From Rhodospirillales bacterium (GTDB taxonomy: Bacteria > Pseudomonadota > Alphaproteobacteria > Rhodospirillales > UBA2165), in NCBI GenBank assembly GCA_012960465.1, contig DUBF01000069.1, positions 1-64,000 on the forward strand: a DNA stretch of 64,000 bases. Reading direction: 5' to 3'. The first letter of the stretch is position 1, and each line of letters begins with the position of its first letter. The translations under genes were made by a program, and so were the position numbers. Below, one piece after another: positions 26,277 to 36,002 of this stretch. Under the pieces are notes generated by a model, which was given only the letters and a program-made list of their open reading frames with translations, had not been told where the DNA came from and searched no databases.

Positions 26277-26429
26277 TCAAGCGGCTCCTGGTGATAATTG
26301 TAATTCCATTATTTCTAACCGATGATTACGCCAACGCATATGTCGCGGAGTTCCCACTTCATAGCGCCAAATAATACGACCATCGGGTGAGGATTTTTCT
26401 GATAGTACTCTGCGGACATAGCTCATCAT
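26277..26429 (-). CDS. Small protein of unknown function, 50 residues
   Basis: This 51-codon frame starts with two ATGs at 26424-26429 and has a strong CTAAGGAGCA ribosome binding site immediately upstream. The product begins MMSYVRRVLSEKSS, is basic and contains GRIIWRYEVG and HMRWRNHR; it has no membrane segment or cysteines. I do not recognise a family. It reads into the dioxygenase gene 51 nt further on and is probably cotranscribed with it. The ribosome binding site and amino-acid composition support a real gene; function is open. Confidence 0.55.
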   Translation of the reverse strand: MMSYVRRVLSEKSSPDGRIIWRYEVGTPRHMRWRNHRLEIMELQLSPGAA

Positions 26430-26829
26430 TTGCTCCTTAGAACATTAAAATTTAAAAAAATGATGTGGTTGGTTGAGGTTAGTATGTCATTCCGGATGTA
26501 TACTTATAAATAACCAAATAATCGCGAAAAGGTTCCTAATCAAACCGAAAAAACAAACCATCGAGCATGATATTATCAAGCTAATTAATAATAAGAATCT
26601 ATTATTGTATATAGAATAACAATTTGTCTATATAAATATTCAGTGCGATGCTACTCTATCCATGCTGGGCCTGTAGCGCGACTAAAGGTTGATTATTTTG
26701 TCTCGATAGATTACCCAAAATTCGCTGCGTGTGGATTAGCACGCTTGCGAACTAAAGCATAGGTGCGATTCCTAGCCATTTAGTGGGACATAGTTGCAGA
26801 CAAGCATTTACAAGGATTCAAACGATACG
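26430..26829. other. Divergent promoter region upstream of the molybdoenzyme genes
   Basis: This AT-rich 400-nt region separates the leftward small gene/dioxygenase from the rightward xanthine-dehydrogenase-type genes. It has dyad-like AT-rich sequence near 26596-26625 (ATTGT ... ACAAT arms) that could bind a regulator. No gene is recognised. Confidence 0.35.
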
Positions 26830-28239
26830 ATGATTCAGTTTTATTTAAACGGGAAATTGCACTCGGAGGACAATCTGCCTCCGACAACTTCAGTTCTCGA
26901 TTACCTAAGAGAACGGGTCGGCCTAACCGGCACAAAGGAAGGCTGCGCCGAGGGAGACTGCGGCACTTGTTCCATTGTTTTAGTGAGAGAAGAAGATAGC
27001 AATCCGGTTTATGAAGTTGTCAATTCATGCCTTATGATGATGCCGCAATTAGATGGAAAATGTGTCGTCACCGTTGAGGGGTTGGAAAGCGAGGCCGGAT
27101 TCCTCAATCCAATCCAAGACGCAATGGTTCAATCTGATGGCACCCAATGCGGCTTTTGCACACCGGGATTTGTTATGGCCCTCTACGCGCTTCGCCAAGG
27201 CGGCGAAGAAATTAGCGACGGAGTTATCCACACAGCTTTGGCCGGCAATCTTTGCCGTTGTACCGGCTACCGTCCCATCATTGAGGCGGCTCACGAAGCT
27301 TGCAGAACCCATACACAGGATGCCTATGGTGGATTAACTGATCTCGATGCTGAAAATCATTACCAAGTCGACGATCAGCAGTTCTTTGCACCCGAGAGCC
27401 TAACAGAGATAGCTGACATCTACGCGACCATCCCCGATGCCTATTTGTTAGCAGGCGGAACAGACCTTGGAATATTGACGAGCAAGGAGCGCCAGCCTTT
27501 AACTATGATCCTTCACACCTCGAATGTGAAAGAACTCAACGAAATCAACGAGACTGAAGAAGCCATCGAGTTTGGCGCCGCCGTCACCTATACGCGTGCG
27601 CTGCCGTATATTGAACGCCTTTATCCTTCATTTGCCACTTTGATCAGCAGAATTGGCTCCAGGCAAATTCGTAATATTGGGACCCTCGGTGGCAATGTAG
27701 GTAATGCGTCTCCCATCGGCGACACACCGCCCTGCCTGATCGCGCTGGATGCGACGTTGAAACTATACTCAAAGGAAGGCGAAAGAGAACTGCCCATTGA
27801 AGACTTTTTTCTGGACTACCGGAAGACAGATTTAAAGCCCGGAGAGATTATCAAATCAATCGGCATTCCCAAACTGATAGAAAACCAAGAGTTTCGTACA
27901 TATAAAATTTCCAAACGTTATGACCAGGATATTTCCTCTGTGATCGGCGCATACCGGGTGGAGATAGAAAGTGACAAGATCTCTAATATTCGAACGGGCT
28001 TTGGCGGTATGGCGGCGACTCCCAAACGCGCCTTGGTTTGTGAAAAGGCGCTCATTGGCGAACCTTGGAAAGAAGAAACGATGGTATCAGCGGCGTCAGC
28101 AGTGATCGAAGATTTTCAGCCGATCGATGACCACCGGGCAAGCAAACATTATCGCCTGCGAGTTGCCGGCAATCTTTTTACCCGGCTCTACCGTGATATA
28201 GCAAATGTCGAAGACGTTATTGAGGTGATGGCATCATGA
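26830..28239 (+). CDS. xdhA: Xanthine dehydrogenase-type small subunit (2Fe-2S and FAD)
   Basis: The 469-residue product (from the ATG at 26830; an in-frame TTG at 26794 would add 12 residues) fuses two [2Fe-2S] domains to an FAD domain. Cluster cysteines are in GCAEGDCGTC, CGFCTPGF and LCRCTGYRP. The FAD-binding motifs are LLAGGTDLGI and IGSRQIRNIGTLGGNV. It passes electrons from the molybdenum site to NAD. The layout matches bacterial XdhA, but related hydroxylases for other purines or N-heterocycles look the same. Its stop overlaps the next start (ATGA). The XdhC insertion factor is not found in the window. Confidence 0.88.
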   Translation: MIQFYLNGKLHSEDNLPPTTSVLDYLRERVGLTGTKEGCAEGDCGTCSIVLVREEDSNPVYEVVNSCLMMMPQLDGKCVVTVEGLESEAGFLNPIQDAMVQSDGTQCGFCTPGFVMALYALRQGGEEISDGVIHTALAGNLCRCTGYRPIIEAAHEACRTHTQDAYGGLTDLDAENHYQVDDQQFFAPESLTEIADIYATIPDAYLLAGGTDLGILTSKERQPLTMILHTSNVKELNEINETEEAIEFGAAVTYTRALPYIERLYPSFATLISRIGSRQIRNIGTLGGNVGNASPIGDTPPCLIALDATLKLYSKEGERELPIEDFFLDYRKTDLKPGEIIKSIGIPKLIENQEFRTYKISKRYDQDISSVIGAYRVEIESDKISNIRTGFGGMAATPKRALVCEKALIGEPWKEETMVSAASAVIEDFQPIDDHRASKHYRLRVAGNLFTRLYRDIANVEDVIEVMAS

Positions 28240-30563
28240 TGGATGGTATAGATACAAACGCCATCATTGGCGCGGCCCATGATAAGGTCAAACACGACTC
28301 GGCAATTAAACACGTTACCGGCAAAGCCGTCTATATTGATGATCTCCCGACCCTTCCCGGTACGCTGGAGGCGGTCTTTATCACCAGTTCCCACGCGCAC
28401 GCAATAATCAAATCTATCGACATCTCAAAATCGGCTTCGATGGCAGGCGTCGCTGCGGTCTTATCGGTGAAAGACATTCCTGGCCAAAATGATATCGCGC
28501 CAATTCACGATGATGAACCGCTCTTGGCCGATGGGGTAGCTGAATATGTCGGCCAGCCCATCGCTATTTTGGCAGCGGATACTTACGATCAGGCATTTAC
28601 GGCGGCCAAAGAGGTGGCGATTGAATATGAGGTGCTCGAGCCAGTGCTTAGCATCGAAGAGGCGCTTGAAAAAGAGCAATATACCGGTCCTACCCAGTTG
28701 ATGCAGCGCGGCGACAGTGCTGGTGCCATAGATAGCGCAACGCAAAAAATCTCGGGTGAGATATCTTGCGGCGGCCAAGATCACTTTTACCTGGAAAGTA
28801 ACATTGCTTTGGCGGTGCCGGGGGAGGATACAGATATGCTGGTCTATTCGTCGACCCAGCATCCAAGCGAAGTTCAACATGTCGTTTCCCACCTACTCGG
28901 TGTGGCGTTCAACGATATTACAGTCGAGGTGCGGCGCATGGGCGGCGGATTCGGCGGCAAGGAAAGCCAGCCGACAATCATCGCCGGCGCAGCTGCGATG
29001 TTGGCGGCGAAAACTGGACGGCCCGTAAATTGCCGCCTCAGGCGGGACGCCGACATGGTCATAACCGGCAAGCGCCATGATTACTTATTTAAGTATCATG
29101 TCGGGTTTGACGACAGTGGCCAGATTGAGGGCGTCGATATCGACATGGCCATGCGCTCTGGCAATGTCGCCGATCTTAGTATTGGTGTGCTGGCAAGAAC
29201 ACTTTGCCATGGTGATAATTGTTATTACCTACCGAATGTCACTTTCCGGGGTTACCCGTGCAAGACCAACACGGTTTCCAACACGGCATTTCGGGGTTTT
29301 GGCGCCCCCCAAGGCATGCTGGTCATCGAAACAATCATTGAGCATATTGCTCGCATCCTGGGGAAAAGCGTTGAGGAAATCCGGGCGGTAAATTATTACG
29401 GCACCGATGATCGAAACATCACGCCTTACGGTCAGACGGTGAAGGATAATATTATTGTTGAACTGACCGAGCGGTTGGCGAAAGAAGTTGGGCTAGAAGA
29501 TCGAATAGTGGCCGTCGACAAGTTCAATGCCGAAAATAAAACACTTAAAAAAGGTATCGCCATGATGCCAGTGAAATTCGGCGTGTCATTTAACACACCT
29601 CTTCTTAATCAGGCTGGCGCACTCGTACATGTCTATACCGATGGCAGCGTACATCTGAACCATGGCGGCACCGAGATGGGGCAGGGGCTTTTCACCAAAG
29701 TTGCTCAGGTAGTTGCCACGGTTTTCCAAATTGATATCAATAATATAAAGATATCCTCAACCCGAACCGATAAAGTTCCCAATACTTTGGCGACCGCGGC
29801 ATCGGTTGGCTCCGACCTCAACGGCATGGCGGCCTTCAATGCGGCTAATACAATCAAGGCTCGAATGACCGAAGTAGCGGCAAGTCATTTTGCAGTGGAT
29901 CAGGCAGATATCAAGTTTCGCCAGAATAGAGTCTATGCGGGCAATGACAGCCTGTCATTTGCCGATTTGGCTCAACTCTCTTGGGTAGAACGGGTCTCTT
30001 TGTCGGCCACGGGGTATTACAAGACGCCTGACCTTACCTGGGACCTCAAAACCATGACCGGCAGTCCGTTCTATTATTTCACCTACGGTGCCTGCATCTC
30101 CGAGGTAGTCATCGATACGCTAACGGGCGAATCCAGGGTGTTAACCGCCGACATATTGCAAGATTGCGGCAACTCCTTGAACCCCGCTGTCGACTATGGC
30201 CAGATTGAAGGTGGCTTTGTTCAAGGTATGGGGTGGCTGACTTCGGAAGAATTAGTCTGGGATGACAAGGGAAGGCTTTTGACGCACGGGCCGTCCACCT
30301 ACAAAATCCCTGGCAGCCGGGATGTTCCTCCAGAGTTAAACATTCATATCTTGGAGGACGCGCCCAATCGGGTTCCAACGATCTTCAGATCTAAAGCGGT
30401 CGGTGAACCCCCGATTATGTTGGCGATATCTGTTTGGCTGGCCTTGCGCGATGCCGTCGCAAGATTGGCGGACGGAACACGTATGCCCAAGCTTAATGCG
30501 CCAGCCACACCGGAAGCCATTCTGAGGGCCGTCGATGATATTTGCAGCAAAGTAAGTGAATAA
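28236..30563 (+). CDS. xdhB: Xanthine dehydrogenase-type molybdopterin-binding subunit
   Basis: This 775-residue protein of the xanthine oxidase large-subunit family has the GGGFGGKES motif of the molybdopterin site, TAFRGFGAPQG (a substrate-binding Arg region), GGTEMGQGLFTKV and the C-terminal AVGEPPIMLAISV with the catalytic-type Glu. Length is as expected for XdhB. It hydroxylates a heterocycle such as hypoxanthine or xanthine in the cytoplasm. It is translationally coupled to the small subunit. No purine permease or other purine gene is adjacent, so xanthine as substrate is by family only. Confidence 0.88.
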   Translation: MMDGIDTNAIIGAAHDKVKHDSAIKHVTGKAVYIDDLPTLPGTLEAVFITSSHAHAIIKSIDISKSASMAGVAAVLSVKDIPGQNDIAPIHDDEPLLADGVAEYVGQPIAILAADTYDQAFTAAKEVAIEYEVLEPVLSIEEALEKEQYTGPTQLMQRGDSAGAIDSATQKISGEISCGGQDHFYLESNIALAVPGEDTDMLVYSSTQHPSEVQHVVSHLLGVAFNDITVEVRRMGGGFGGKESQPTIIAGAAAMLAAKTGRPVNCRLRRDADMVITGKRHDYLFKYHVGFDDSGQIEGVDIDMAMRSGNVADLSIGVLARTLCHGDNCYYLPNVTFRGYPCKTNTVSNTAFRGFGAPQGMLVIETIIEHIARILGKSVEEIRAVNYYGTDDRNITPYGQTVKDNIIVELTERLAKEVGLEDRIVAVDKFNAENKTLKKGIAMMPVKFGVSFNTPLLNQAGALVHVYTDGSVHLNHGGTEMGQGLFTKVAQVVATVFQIDINNIKISSTRTDKVPNTLATAASVGSDLNGMAAFNAANTIKARMTEVAASHFAVDQADIKFRQNRVYAGNDSLSFADLAQLSWVERVSLSATGYYKTPDLTWDLKTMTGSPFYYFTYGACISEVVIDTLTGESRVLTADILQDCGNSLNPAVDYGQIEGGFVQGMGWLTSEELVWDDKGRLLTHGPSTYKIPGSRDVPPELNIHILEDAPNRVPTIFRSKAVGEPPIMLAISVWLALRDAVARLADGTRMPKLNAPATPEAILRAVDDICSKVSE

Positions 30564-30745
30564 CTTAATTTATCGGTACGGTTTTAGACATAAATCGCGG
30601 GGACCATGCCCGTATCAACTCGTGAAATCGTCAATTTATCCGCATTTTAATGGTTTGAGATCCTACATTAAAAAACCTTAAATCTAATTCTTTAACGGGT
30701 ATTCAGACTGTAGAGTTAGATTAAATACTCCCAAAATTACCGTAA

Positions 30746-31219
30746 TCAAAGCGGACCGCGGCGAAATTCGCCACCTGGCAATTGAAAATGGATATCGTGG
30801 GCATCCGCAATACGAACGACCTCATGCGGGTTCGGAACATTATGGATGGCCTTGAATAGATCAAACGTTTTGTTCGTTGGTTCAGCCCAAAAAACTCCTT
30901 TTGCCGTTTCCCCGGAGTTGTTGAATAGGGAGTGGGTTACATAACGTGGAAAAGTTATAATTTCTCCAGGAACCGCATGACGCTCCTCGCCGTCCAGCAC
31001 CATATCCAATTCGCCTTCAGTCAGATAGAGGAACTCATCCTGGGTCGAGTGTGAATGCGGTGGAATGAACGTTTCTTCAGGTATAATCGCTTCCCACCAA
31101 AATCTATTCTCATCAAGTTGTTTCGGAATATAAATCTGTCCCATGACATTCCAAACCATGCCGCCAATGGGCTTGGTTTCGCTCAAAATGCGGTCGATCT
31201 CTTTTACAGTCACAGTCAT
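30746..31219 (-). CDS. Cupin-domain protein
   Basis: The 157-residue protein is a single cupin barrel: PHSHSTQDEFLYLTEGELD holds the His/His/Glu metal ligands of motif 1, and PGEIITFPRYVTHSLFNNSG has the His of motif 2. Such proteins are metal-dependent isomerases, dioxygenases or binding proteins. It starts 2 nt after a sulfatase gene ends; its AAAGGAGG ribosome binding site is inside the last codons of that sulfatase, so the pair form a unit. A role in handling the desulfated product is possible. Confidence 0.85.
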   Translation of the reverse strand: MTVTVKEIDRILSETKPIGGMVWNVMGQIYIPKQLDENRFWWEAIIPEETFIPPHSHSTQDEFLYLTEGELDMVLDGEERHAVPGEIITFPRYVTHSLFNNSGETAKGVFWAEPTNKTFDLFKAIHNVPNPHEVVRIADAHDIHFQLPGGEFRRGPL

Positions 31220-31221
31220 GG

Positions 31222-32910
31222 TTAACCTCCTTTTTTTAATTTATTTTGCGCCTTACTCCAAACGGGGTTGAAAGCGGCAAAAATTGGTTTCGGCTTCCAA
31301 CGCTTTCGTACATCAGCTAACTCCTCCTTATTGTAGTAGCCGATCAAGATACCAGCTTCAGCAATGTTTCGCTGTATATCAGTATTTTCAAGCATGCCGT
31401 CTGTTACAGTCACGCGTTGACGAGGCTTTAAGGCCCATTCAAATAATAATTGATCAAGCCTACTTCGTTCCTGTTCGAACGTTGGATCATCTCCAAGATC
31501 ATTGAACTCGTTGGGATCAACCTCAAGATCGAATAGCATCGGTCTAAAACCGTCGGACCGAACATATTTATAGCGGCCGTCGAAAACCATACGTAGCCAG
31601 CACTCACGCGGCGGCATATCGAGGTCGATACGGGCATTCATAAAAGCATAGTCATATTCGCTGATCACATATGAGCGCCAGTCATCTGGCTTCTCATCAT
31701 GGATGAGAGGTTGAAGCGCGCGACCGTCTAAGATGTGGGGCTGAGGATACCCTCCGACGGCCTGCAATATCGTCGGCACAAGATCGATAGCCTCAACTAA
31801 CTCGTTGGAGGTGGTCCCTCGGGTTTTATTTGCTTCCGGGCTGGGGTCATAGACGATAAACGGAATATGTACGCTAGGTTCATGAAATAAATCTTTCTCT
31901 CCCATCCAGTGATCACCAAGATAGTCGCCGTGATCCGAGGTAAAGACGATCATTGTATTGTCCATCTGACCTCGTTCTTCCAAAAAGTTAATTAACCGGC
32001 CGATCTCATCATCAATTTGTTTGATCATGCCCATATAGGCCGGCAATACCGAATTACGCACCTCTTCACGAGACATCGCCTGAGAAATATTGAGCTTCTG
32101 AAATTCACCGTAGACAGGATGAGGGTTTTCTTTTTCACTTTCATCCCGCACTAACGGCAATGCATCATCTGGACCGTACATATCCGAATAAGGAGCCGGC
32201 GTCATATAAGGCCAGTGTGGTTTGATATAGGAGAGATGAAGGCACCAGGCCTCCTTGTCCGCTTCTGAGATAAAATCCATGGCTCGGCCCGTTATATACG
32301 CTGTCTCGGAGTGCTCTGCAGGAACCCGCGCCGGCAAGTGAGCATGCTTGAGGTACCAGCCCGAGAGGAGTTCGCCATTCGGTCCCTCAGCGGAGTTGGC
32401 CCAGTCCTCCCAAGGATTTTCTCCGCCAAAACCCTTTTCTCGAAGGTATTGGTTATACCGAGGGTTGGGATCATGGCCGGAGCTGGGATGCACGCCGTCA
32501 TCCCTTTCAAAGGGCTCGAACCCACATTCTGCAGCGAAAACCCCTTCAGGAGATTTTTCATCGATCCCCAGGCGTGCCATACCCATATAGTCGGCACGCA
32601 CATGTGTCTTTCCAACCAGCGCCGTCCGGATACCAAGAGGGCGTAGGTGATCGCCTAGCGTTTGCTCTCCGACGCGCAGAGGCACGAAGTTCCAGCTTGC
32701 TCCGTGAGAGTTGACGTATCGTCCCGTGTAGAAACTCATTCGCGAAGCGCCACAGACCGGTGACTGACAATAAGCGCGGTTGAACTGTACGCCCCGTTTG
32801 GCTATCCCATCGATATGCGGTGTTTCCAGGTTCGGATGGCCATAGCAGGACAGATAATCCCAGCGCAACTGATCACACATGATGAACAGAATATTACGTG
32901 CTTTTGACAT
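31222..32910 (-). CDS. Cytoplasmic sulfatase with CGASR active-site motif
   Basis: This 562-residue S1-type sulfatase is longer than the others by a C-terminal extension. The formylglycine site is CGASR at Cys53, with Ala where Pro is usual, but it is otherwise set in a normal SPVC-SRMSFYTGRY frame. Asp13 of CDQL and the TSDHGDYLGDHW motif provide metal ligands. There is no signal peptide. It forms a two-gene unit with the cupin. The CxAxR variant exists in some natural sulfatases and should still be matured if the local enzyme tolerates it. Substrate unknown; it lies 9 kb from the main sulfatase island. Confidence 0.88.
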   Translation of the reverse strand: MSKARNILFIMCDQLRWDYLSCYGHPNLETPHIDGIAKRGVQFNRAYCQSPVCGASRMSFYTGRYVNSHGASWNFVPLRVGEQTLGDHLRPLGIRTALVGKTHVRADYMGMARLGIDEKSPEGVFAAECGFEPFERDDGVHPSSGHDPNPRYNQYLREKGFGGENPWEDWANSAEGPNGELLSGWYLKHAHLPARVPAEHSETAYITGRAMDFISEADKEAWCLHLSYIKPHWPYMTPAPYSDMYGPDDALPLVRDESEKENPHPVYGEFQKLNISQAMSREEVRNSVLPAYMGMIKQIDDEIGRLINFLEERGQMDNTMIVFTSDHGDYLGDHWMGEKDLFHEPSVHIPFIVYDPSPEANKTRGTTSNELVEAIDLVPTILQAVGGYPQPHILDGRALQPLIHDEKPDDWRSYVISEYDYAFMNARIDLDMPPRECWLRMVFDGRYKYVRSDGFRPMLFDLEVDPNEFNDLGDDPTFEQERSRLDQLLFEWALKPRQRVTVTDGMLENTDIQRNIAEAGILIGYYNKEELADVRKRWKPKPIFAAFNPVWSKAQNKLKKGG

Positions 32911-32980
32911 GTTTTATTACCTCAACCATTTCTTAAGGAGCATGTATCAAGTCATTTATGTTTTGACGCAAACATAACGT

Positions 32981-34099
32981 TTAACCTAAAGCCTCTTTCA
33001 AAGCGGCTAAACAGGCGCTGTTATCTTCTTCGGTTCCGACGGTTATACGGATGTTATGCTCATATCCGATATCGGCCCATGCATTAATTTGGATGCCCTT
33101 CTCCAGCATCAATTTTACCATCTCGCGACCATTACCCGGTATCGGTGTAGATACAAAATTGGTGACAGACGGCAATGGATTGAGATCCAACTTCTTCAAA
33201 CCGTCATAGATTTGATCTCGACCAGCGGCTATTGTAGTTAAAATAAAGTCCAGATAATCAGTATCGAGAAGGGCTGCCTCGCCTGCATATTGAGCCAACA
33301 GAGGAACGTTGAATACACATGTTGTTTTTTGAAGCGCCTGAGCGAGATTTGTGTCGCTACAGAGTGCATAACCAATCCGCATCCCTGCCATAGCGTAAGC
33401 TTTTGAGAACGTAAATACGGTAATCCAGGGACCCTTTCGTGTTTTTAAAATTTCTAAAACATTGGGGCCGCCTGCGTGAATACCAAAGTCATAGTAGGCT
33501 TCATCTACGCAGAGAAGTACGTCTTCTGGTACACCATGGATTATTTTTTCTAATCCTGCCTGGTCAACCAGACGGCCGCTCGGATTATTGGGTGTAATTA
33601 AAAAGACGATTTGAGTGTTTTTATTAATCGCATTTAAAATTCCATCAGTATCGGCATTACCGTCGGTTAAGTTCTCGACCTCTATTACGTCCGCTTCAAA
33701 TGCCGCCACCATGGACTTATAACCCCAGAAGGTTGGAACGGGGAGGATAAGTCCCTGTCCGGGCGAAAGAGACAGGTCGATGGCACCTTTCAGAAGCTCT
33801 TCACTGCCATTACCCCAAACGATACAATTGTTATCGATAGCCGTTCGTTCAGAGATGATATCACTCAGATGCGGGCATTGAGCATCAGGATACAGATTGA
33901 CCGAACCCAAATTATCCTGCATCGCTTTAATAACTTTAGGTGATGGCGGATAACAGCACTCATTTAAGCCCATAGCCCTGATTTTTGACGTATCTAAACC
34001 ATTGTACCGCAGCGCTCCATCAGTGGGGGGCTCAACTTTATTAGGTGCGTCCTGAAGCGCTTTTCGAATATAGGGGGTTGGATTATAAACGTCATCCAT
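32981..34099 (-). CDS. HisC-like PLP aminotransferase
   Basis: This 372-residue fold-type I aminotransferase is of the histidinol-phosphate aminotransferase family. It has NPSGRLVD for cofactor and substrate binding, LLCVDEAYYDFG with the conserved Asp and Tyr, and the PLP lysine in FSKAYAMAGMRIGYAL. It is 23 nt downstream of the ABC ATPase gene and appears to be the last gene of the amino-acid transporter operon. This context argues for catabolic transamination of the imported amino acid rather than histidine synthesis. A second HisC-like gene lies at 40631. Confidence 0.87.
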   Translation of the reverse strand: MDDVYNPTPYIRKALQDAPNKVEPPTDGALRYNGLDTSKIRAMGLNECCYPPSPKVIKAMQDNLGSVNLYPDAQCPHLSDIISERTAIDNNCIVWGNGSEELLKGAIDLSLSPGQGLILPVPTFWGYKSMVAAFEADVIEVENLTDGNADTDGILNAINKNTQIVFLITPNNPSGRLVDQAGLEKIIHGVPEDVLLCVDEAYYDFGIHAGGPNVLEILKTRKGPWITVFTFSKAYAMAGMRIGYALCSDTNLAQALQKTTCVFNVPLLAQYAGEAALLDTDYLDFILTTIAAGRDQIYDGLKKLDLNPLPSVTNFVSTPIPGNGREMVKLMLEKGIQINAWADIGYEHNIRITVGTEEDNSACLAALKEALG

Positions 34100-34122
34100 T
34101 TGTGTTTCCTTTGAAAATATTT

Positions 34123-34869
34123 TTATAAATGATGTAATACCTGGCCAATAAAATTCTGGGCACGCTCGGATGCCGGGTTATCAAAAAAGGCGTCGGGCGT
34201 ATTTTCTTCTATAATTTGGCCTTCATCCATAAAAATTACCCGATCCGCGACAGTCCTGGCAAAACCCATTTCATGTGTCACGACCAACATCGTCATACCT
34301 TCCTGCGCAAGATCCACCATCACATCAAGAACTTCCTTTACCATTTCAGGATCCAGGGCAGACGTAACCTCATCAAACAACATAATTTTAGGCTTCATAC
34401 AAAGGGAGCGAGCAATGGCCACGCGTTGTTGCTGTCCACCGGATAATTGTGCGGGATATTTGTCGGCCTGGTCAGCAATTTTAACCCGCTCCAGATAGGT
34501 CATAGCAATTTCTTCCGCCTCAGATTTAGGGACGCGTCGTACCAAATATTGTCCAATAACCAGGTTATCTTTCACGGTCATGTGCGGGAACAAATTGAAC
34601 GATTGAAAAACCATTCCAACCTCTGAACGTATTGAGTCAATATTTTTGAGATCGTCAATCAATTCAATACCGTCAACTATTATTGTACCTTTCTGGTGTG
34701 CCTCAAGTCGATTGATACAACGAATTAAAGTTGATTTTCCTGAGCCTGAAGGGCCGCAAATTACAATGCGTTCTCCCTTAGCCACAAGGACATCAATGTC
34801 ACGTAGAACGTGAAAATCACCAAACCATTTATTAACTTTATCGAATGAGATGATAGTATCGTCTGACAT
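34123..34869 (-). CDS. Amino-acid ABC transporter ATP-binding protein (AapP/GlnQ type)
   Basis: This 248-residue ABC ATPase has Walker [10 protein letters not shown], the signature [15 protein letters not shown] and Walker [14 protein letters not shown], all typical of the polar amino-acid subfamily. I start at the ATG at 34867-34869, which has AAAGGATG upstream; the preceding codon is a TTG. It powers the two permeases encoded just upstream in the operon. Confidence 0.93.
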   Translation of the reverse strand: MSDDTIISFDKVNKWFGDFHVLRDIDVLVAKGERIVICGPSGSGKSTLIRCINRLEAHQKGTIIVDGIELIDDLKNIDSIRSEVGMVFQSFNLFPHMTVKDNLVIGQYLVRRVPKSEAEEIAMTYLERVKIADQADKYPAQLSGGQQQRVAIARSLCMKPKIMLFDEVTSALDPEMVKEVLDVMVDLAQEGMTMLVVTHEMGFARTVADRVIFMDEGQIIEENTPDAFFDNPASERAQNFIGQVLHHL

Positions 34870-34880
34870 CAATGCATCCT

Positions 34881-35993
34881 TTATTGTTGTTCAATGTTGC
34901 TACGATTTTCCAAACGTCTTGAATATTTAGACATGCCAAAAGTAAAAATGAAATAAATTAATGCCGCAAACGTATATGCCGAACTAAAAATATGTGGTGG
35001 CCCAATCCAATCGGAGGATTCTAGTGAAATTTGAATAATTCCAAGTAGGTCGCTAAAGCCAATTAACATAACAATCGTTGTTTCTTTAAATATCATAATA
35101 CAGGTGTTCATCAACGCAGGTATCGAGTTGCGAATGGCTTGGGGCAAAATGATGTAACCCATCATTTTCCAGTAGGACATCCCGATTGCACGGGATGCTT
35201 CAAATTGTCCGATGGGTATAGATTGTAGACCCCCTCTAAACACTTCGGCCATATACGCAGAGTTAAATGCTGCAAAAGCTATAAATGCCCGAACAACAAC
35301 ATCTATCCCTGCGCCGTCCGGAATAAAAATCGGAAGTAGTGCGACAAACATCACAATAATAACGATATGCGGTACGCCGCGCCAGAACTCAATAAAATAA
35401 GTACAGACTTTACTGATGACTTTAAGATCTGATGTCCGACCAAGTGCCAGGATGAGCCCCAAAGGAATGGAGCCCAGGATTGCAATACTGGCAATTACCA
35501 GGGTTAATAAAAGACCACCAAATTCCTCGGGAGCAACATATTTTAGATCAAACGCGTCACCGACTAAGAAAATATACGCCGTAATTGGAAAAATGATAAT
35601 CATCGTTATCCGAAAATATTTAGTCCAACGACCATACGAGTACAAAAATGATATAATTGTCAGAGCGGCCAATGCATAGACAATATTTACTCGCCAATAA
35701 AGTTCACTGGGGTATAGACCATAAACAAAGAGACGCCATCGGTCGGTAACAAAAGCCCAGCATGCAGCGTTAATATCGGGACACGATTTTGCTGAATCGC
35801 CAAACCAAACGGCATTTATAAATGCCCAATGAATTAGGAAATTAGCCAGATTAAAAATAATATAGATCAGTACCAATGTAATCAGTGAGTTAAACCAGCT
35901 GGAAAAGAAATTAATGCGGAGCCAGCCTAACAGGCCTTTAGATTGGTAAGGCGCAGGTTGCGGCATTTTGAAAGGCGCAAGAATAGGTTCCAT
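34881..35993 (-). CDS. Amino-acid ABC transporter permease, AapM-like
   Basis: This 370-residue permease has a long N-terminal membrane region and a C-terminal His/Glu/Gln-type permease domain ([20 protein letters not shown], then the EAA-type loop [20 protein letters not shown]). Size and gene order match AapM, the second permease of the general L-amino-acid transporter of alphaproteobacteria. It lies between the AapQ-like gene and the ATPase. Confidence 0.88.
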   Translation of the reverse strand: MEPILAPFKMPQPAPYQSKGLLGWLRINFFSSWFNSLITLVLIYIIFNLANFLIHWAFINAVWFGDSAKSCPDINAACWAFVTDRWRLFVYGLYPSELYWRVNIVYALAALTIISFLYSYGRWTKYFRITMIIIFPITAYIFLVGDAFDLKYVAPEEFGGLLLTLVIASIAILGSIPLGLILALGRTSDLKVISKVCTYFIEFWRGVPHIVIIVMFVALLPIFIPDGAGIDVVVRAFIAFAAFNSAYMAEVFRGGLQSIPIGQFEASRAIGMSYWKMMGYIILPQAIRNSIPALMNTCIMIFKETTIVMLIGFSDLLGIIQISLESSDWIGPPHIFSSAYTFAALIYFIFTFGMSKYSRRLENRSNIEQQ

Positions 35994-36002
35994 CTTTCTA
36001 AA

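Noticed and set aside
26694-26790. A 22-codon minus-strand micro-ORF beginning MARNRTYALV
   Set aside because: No ribosome binding site and too short to judge; chance open frame is likely.
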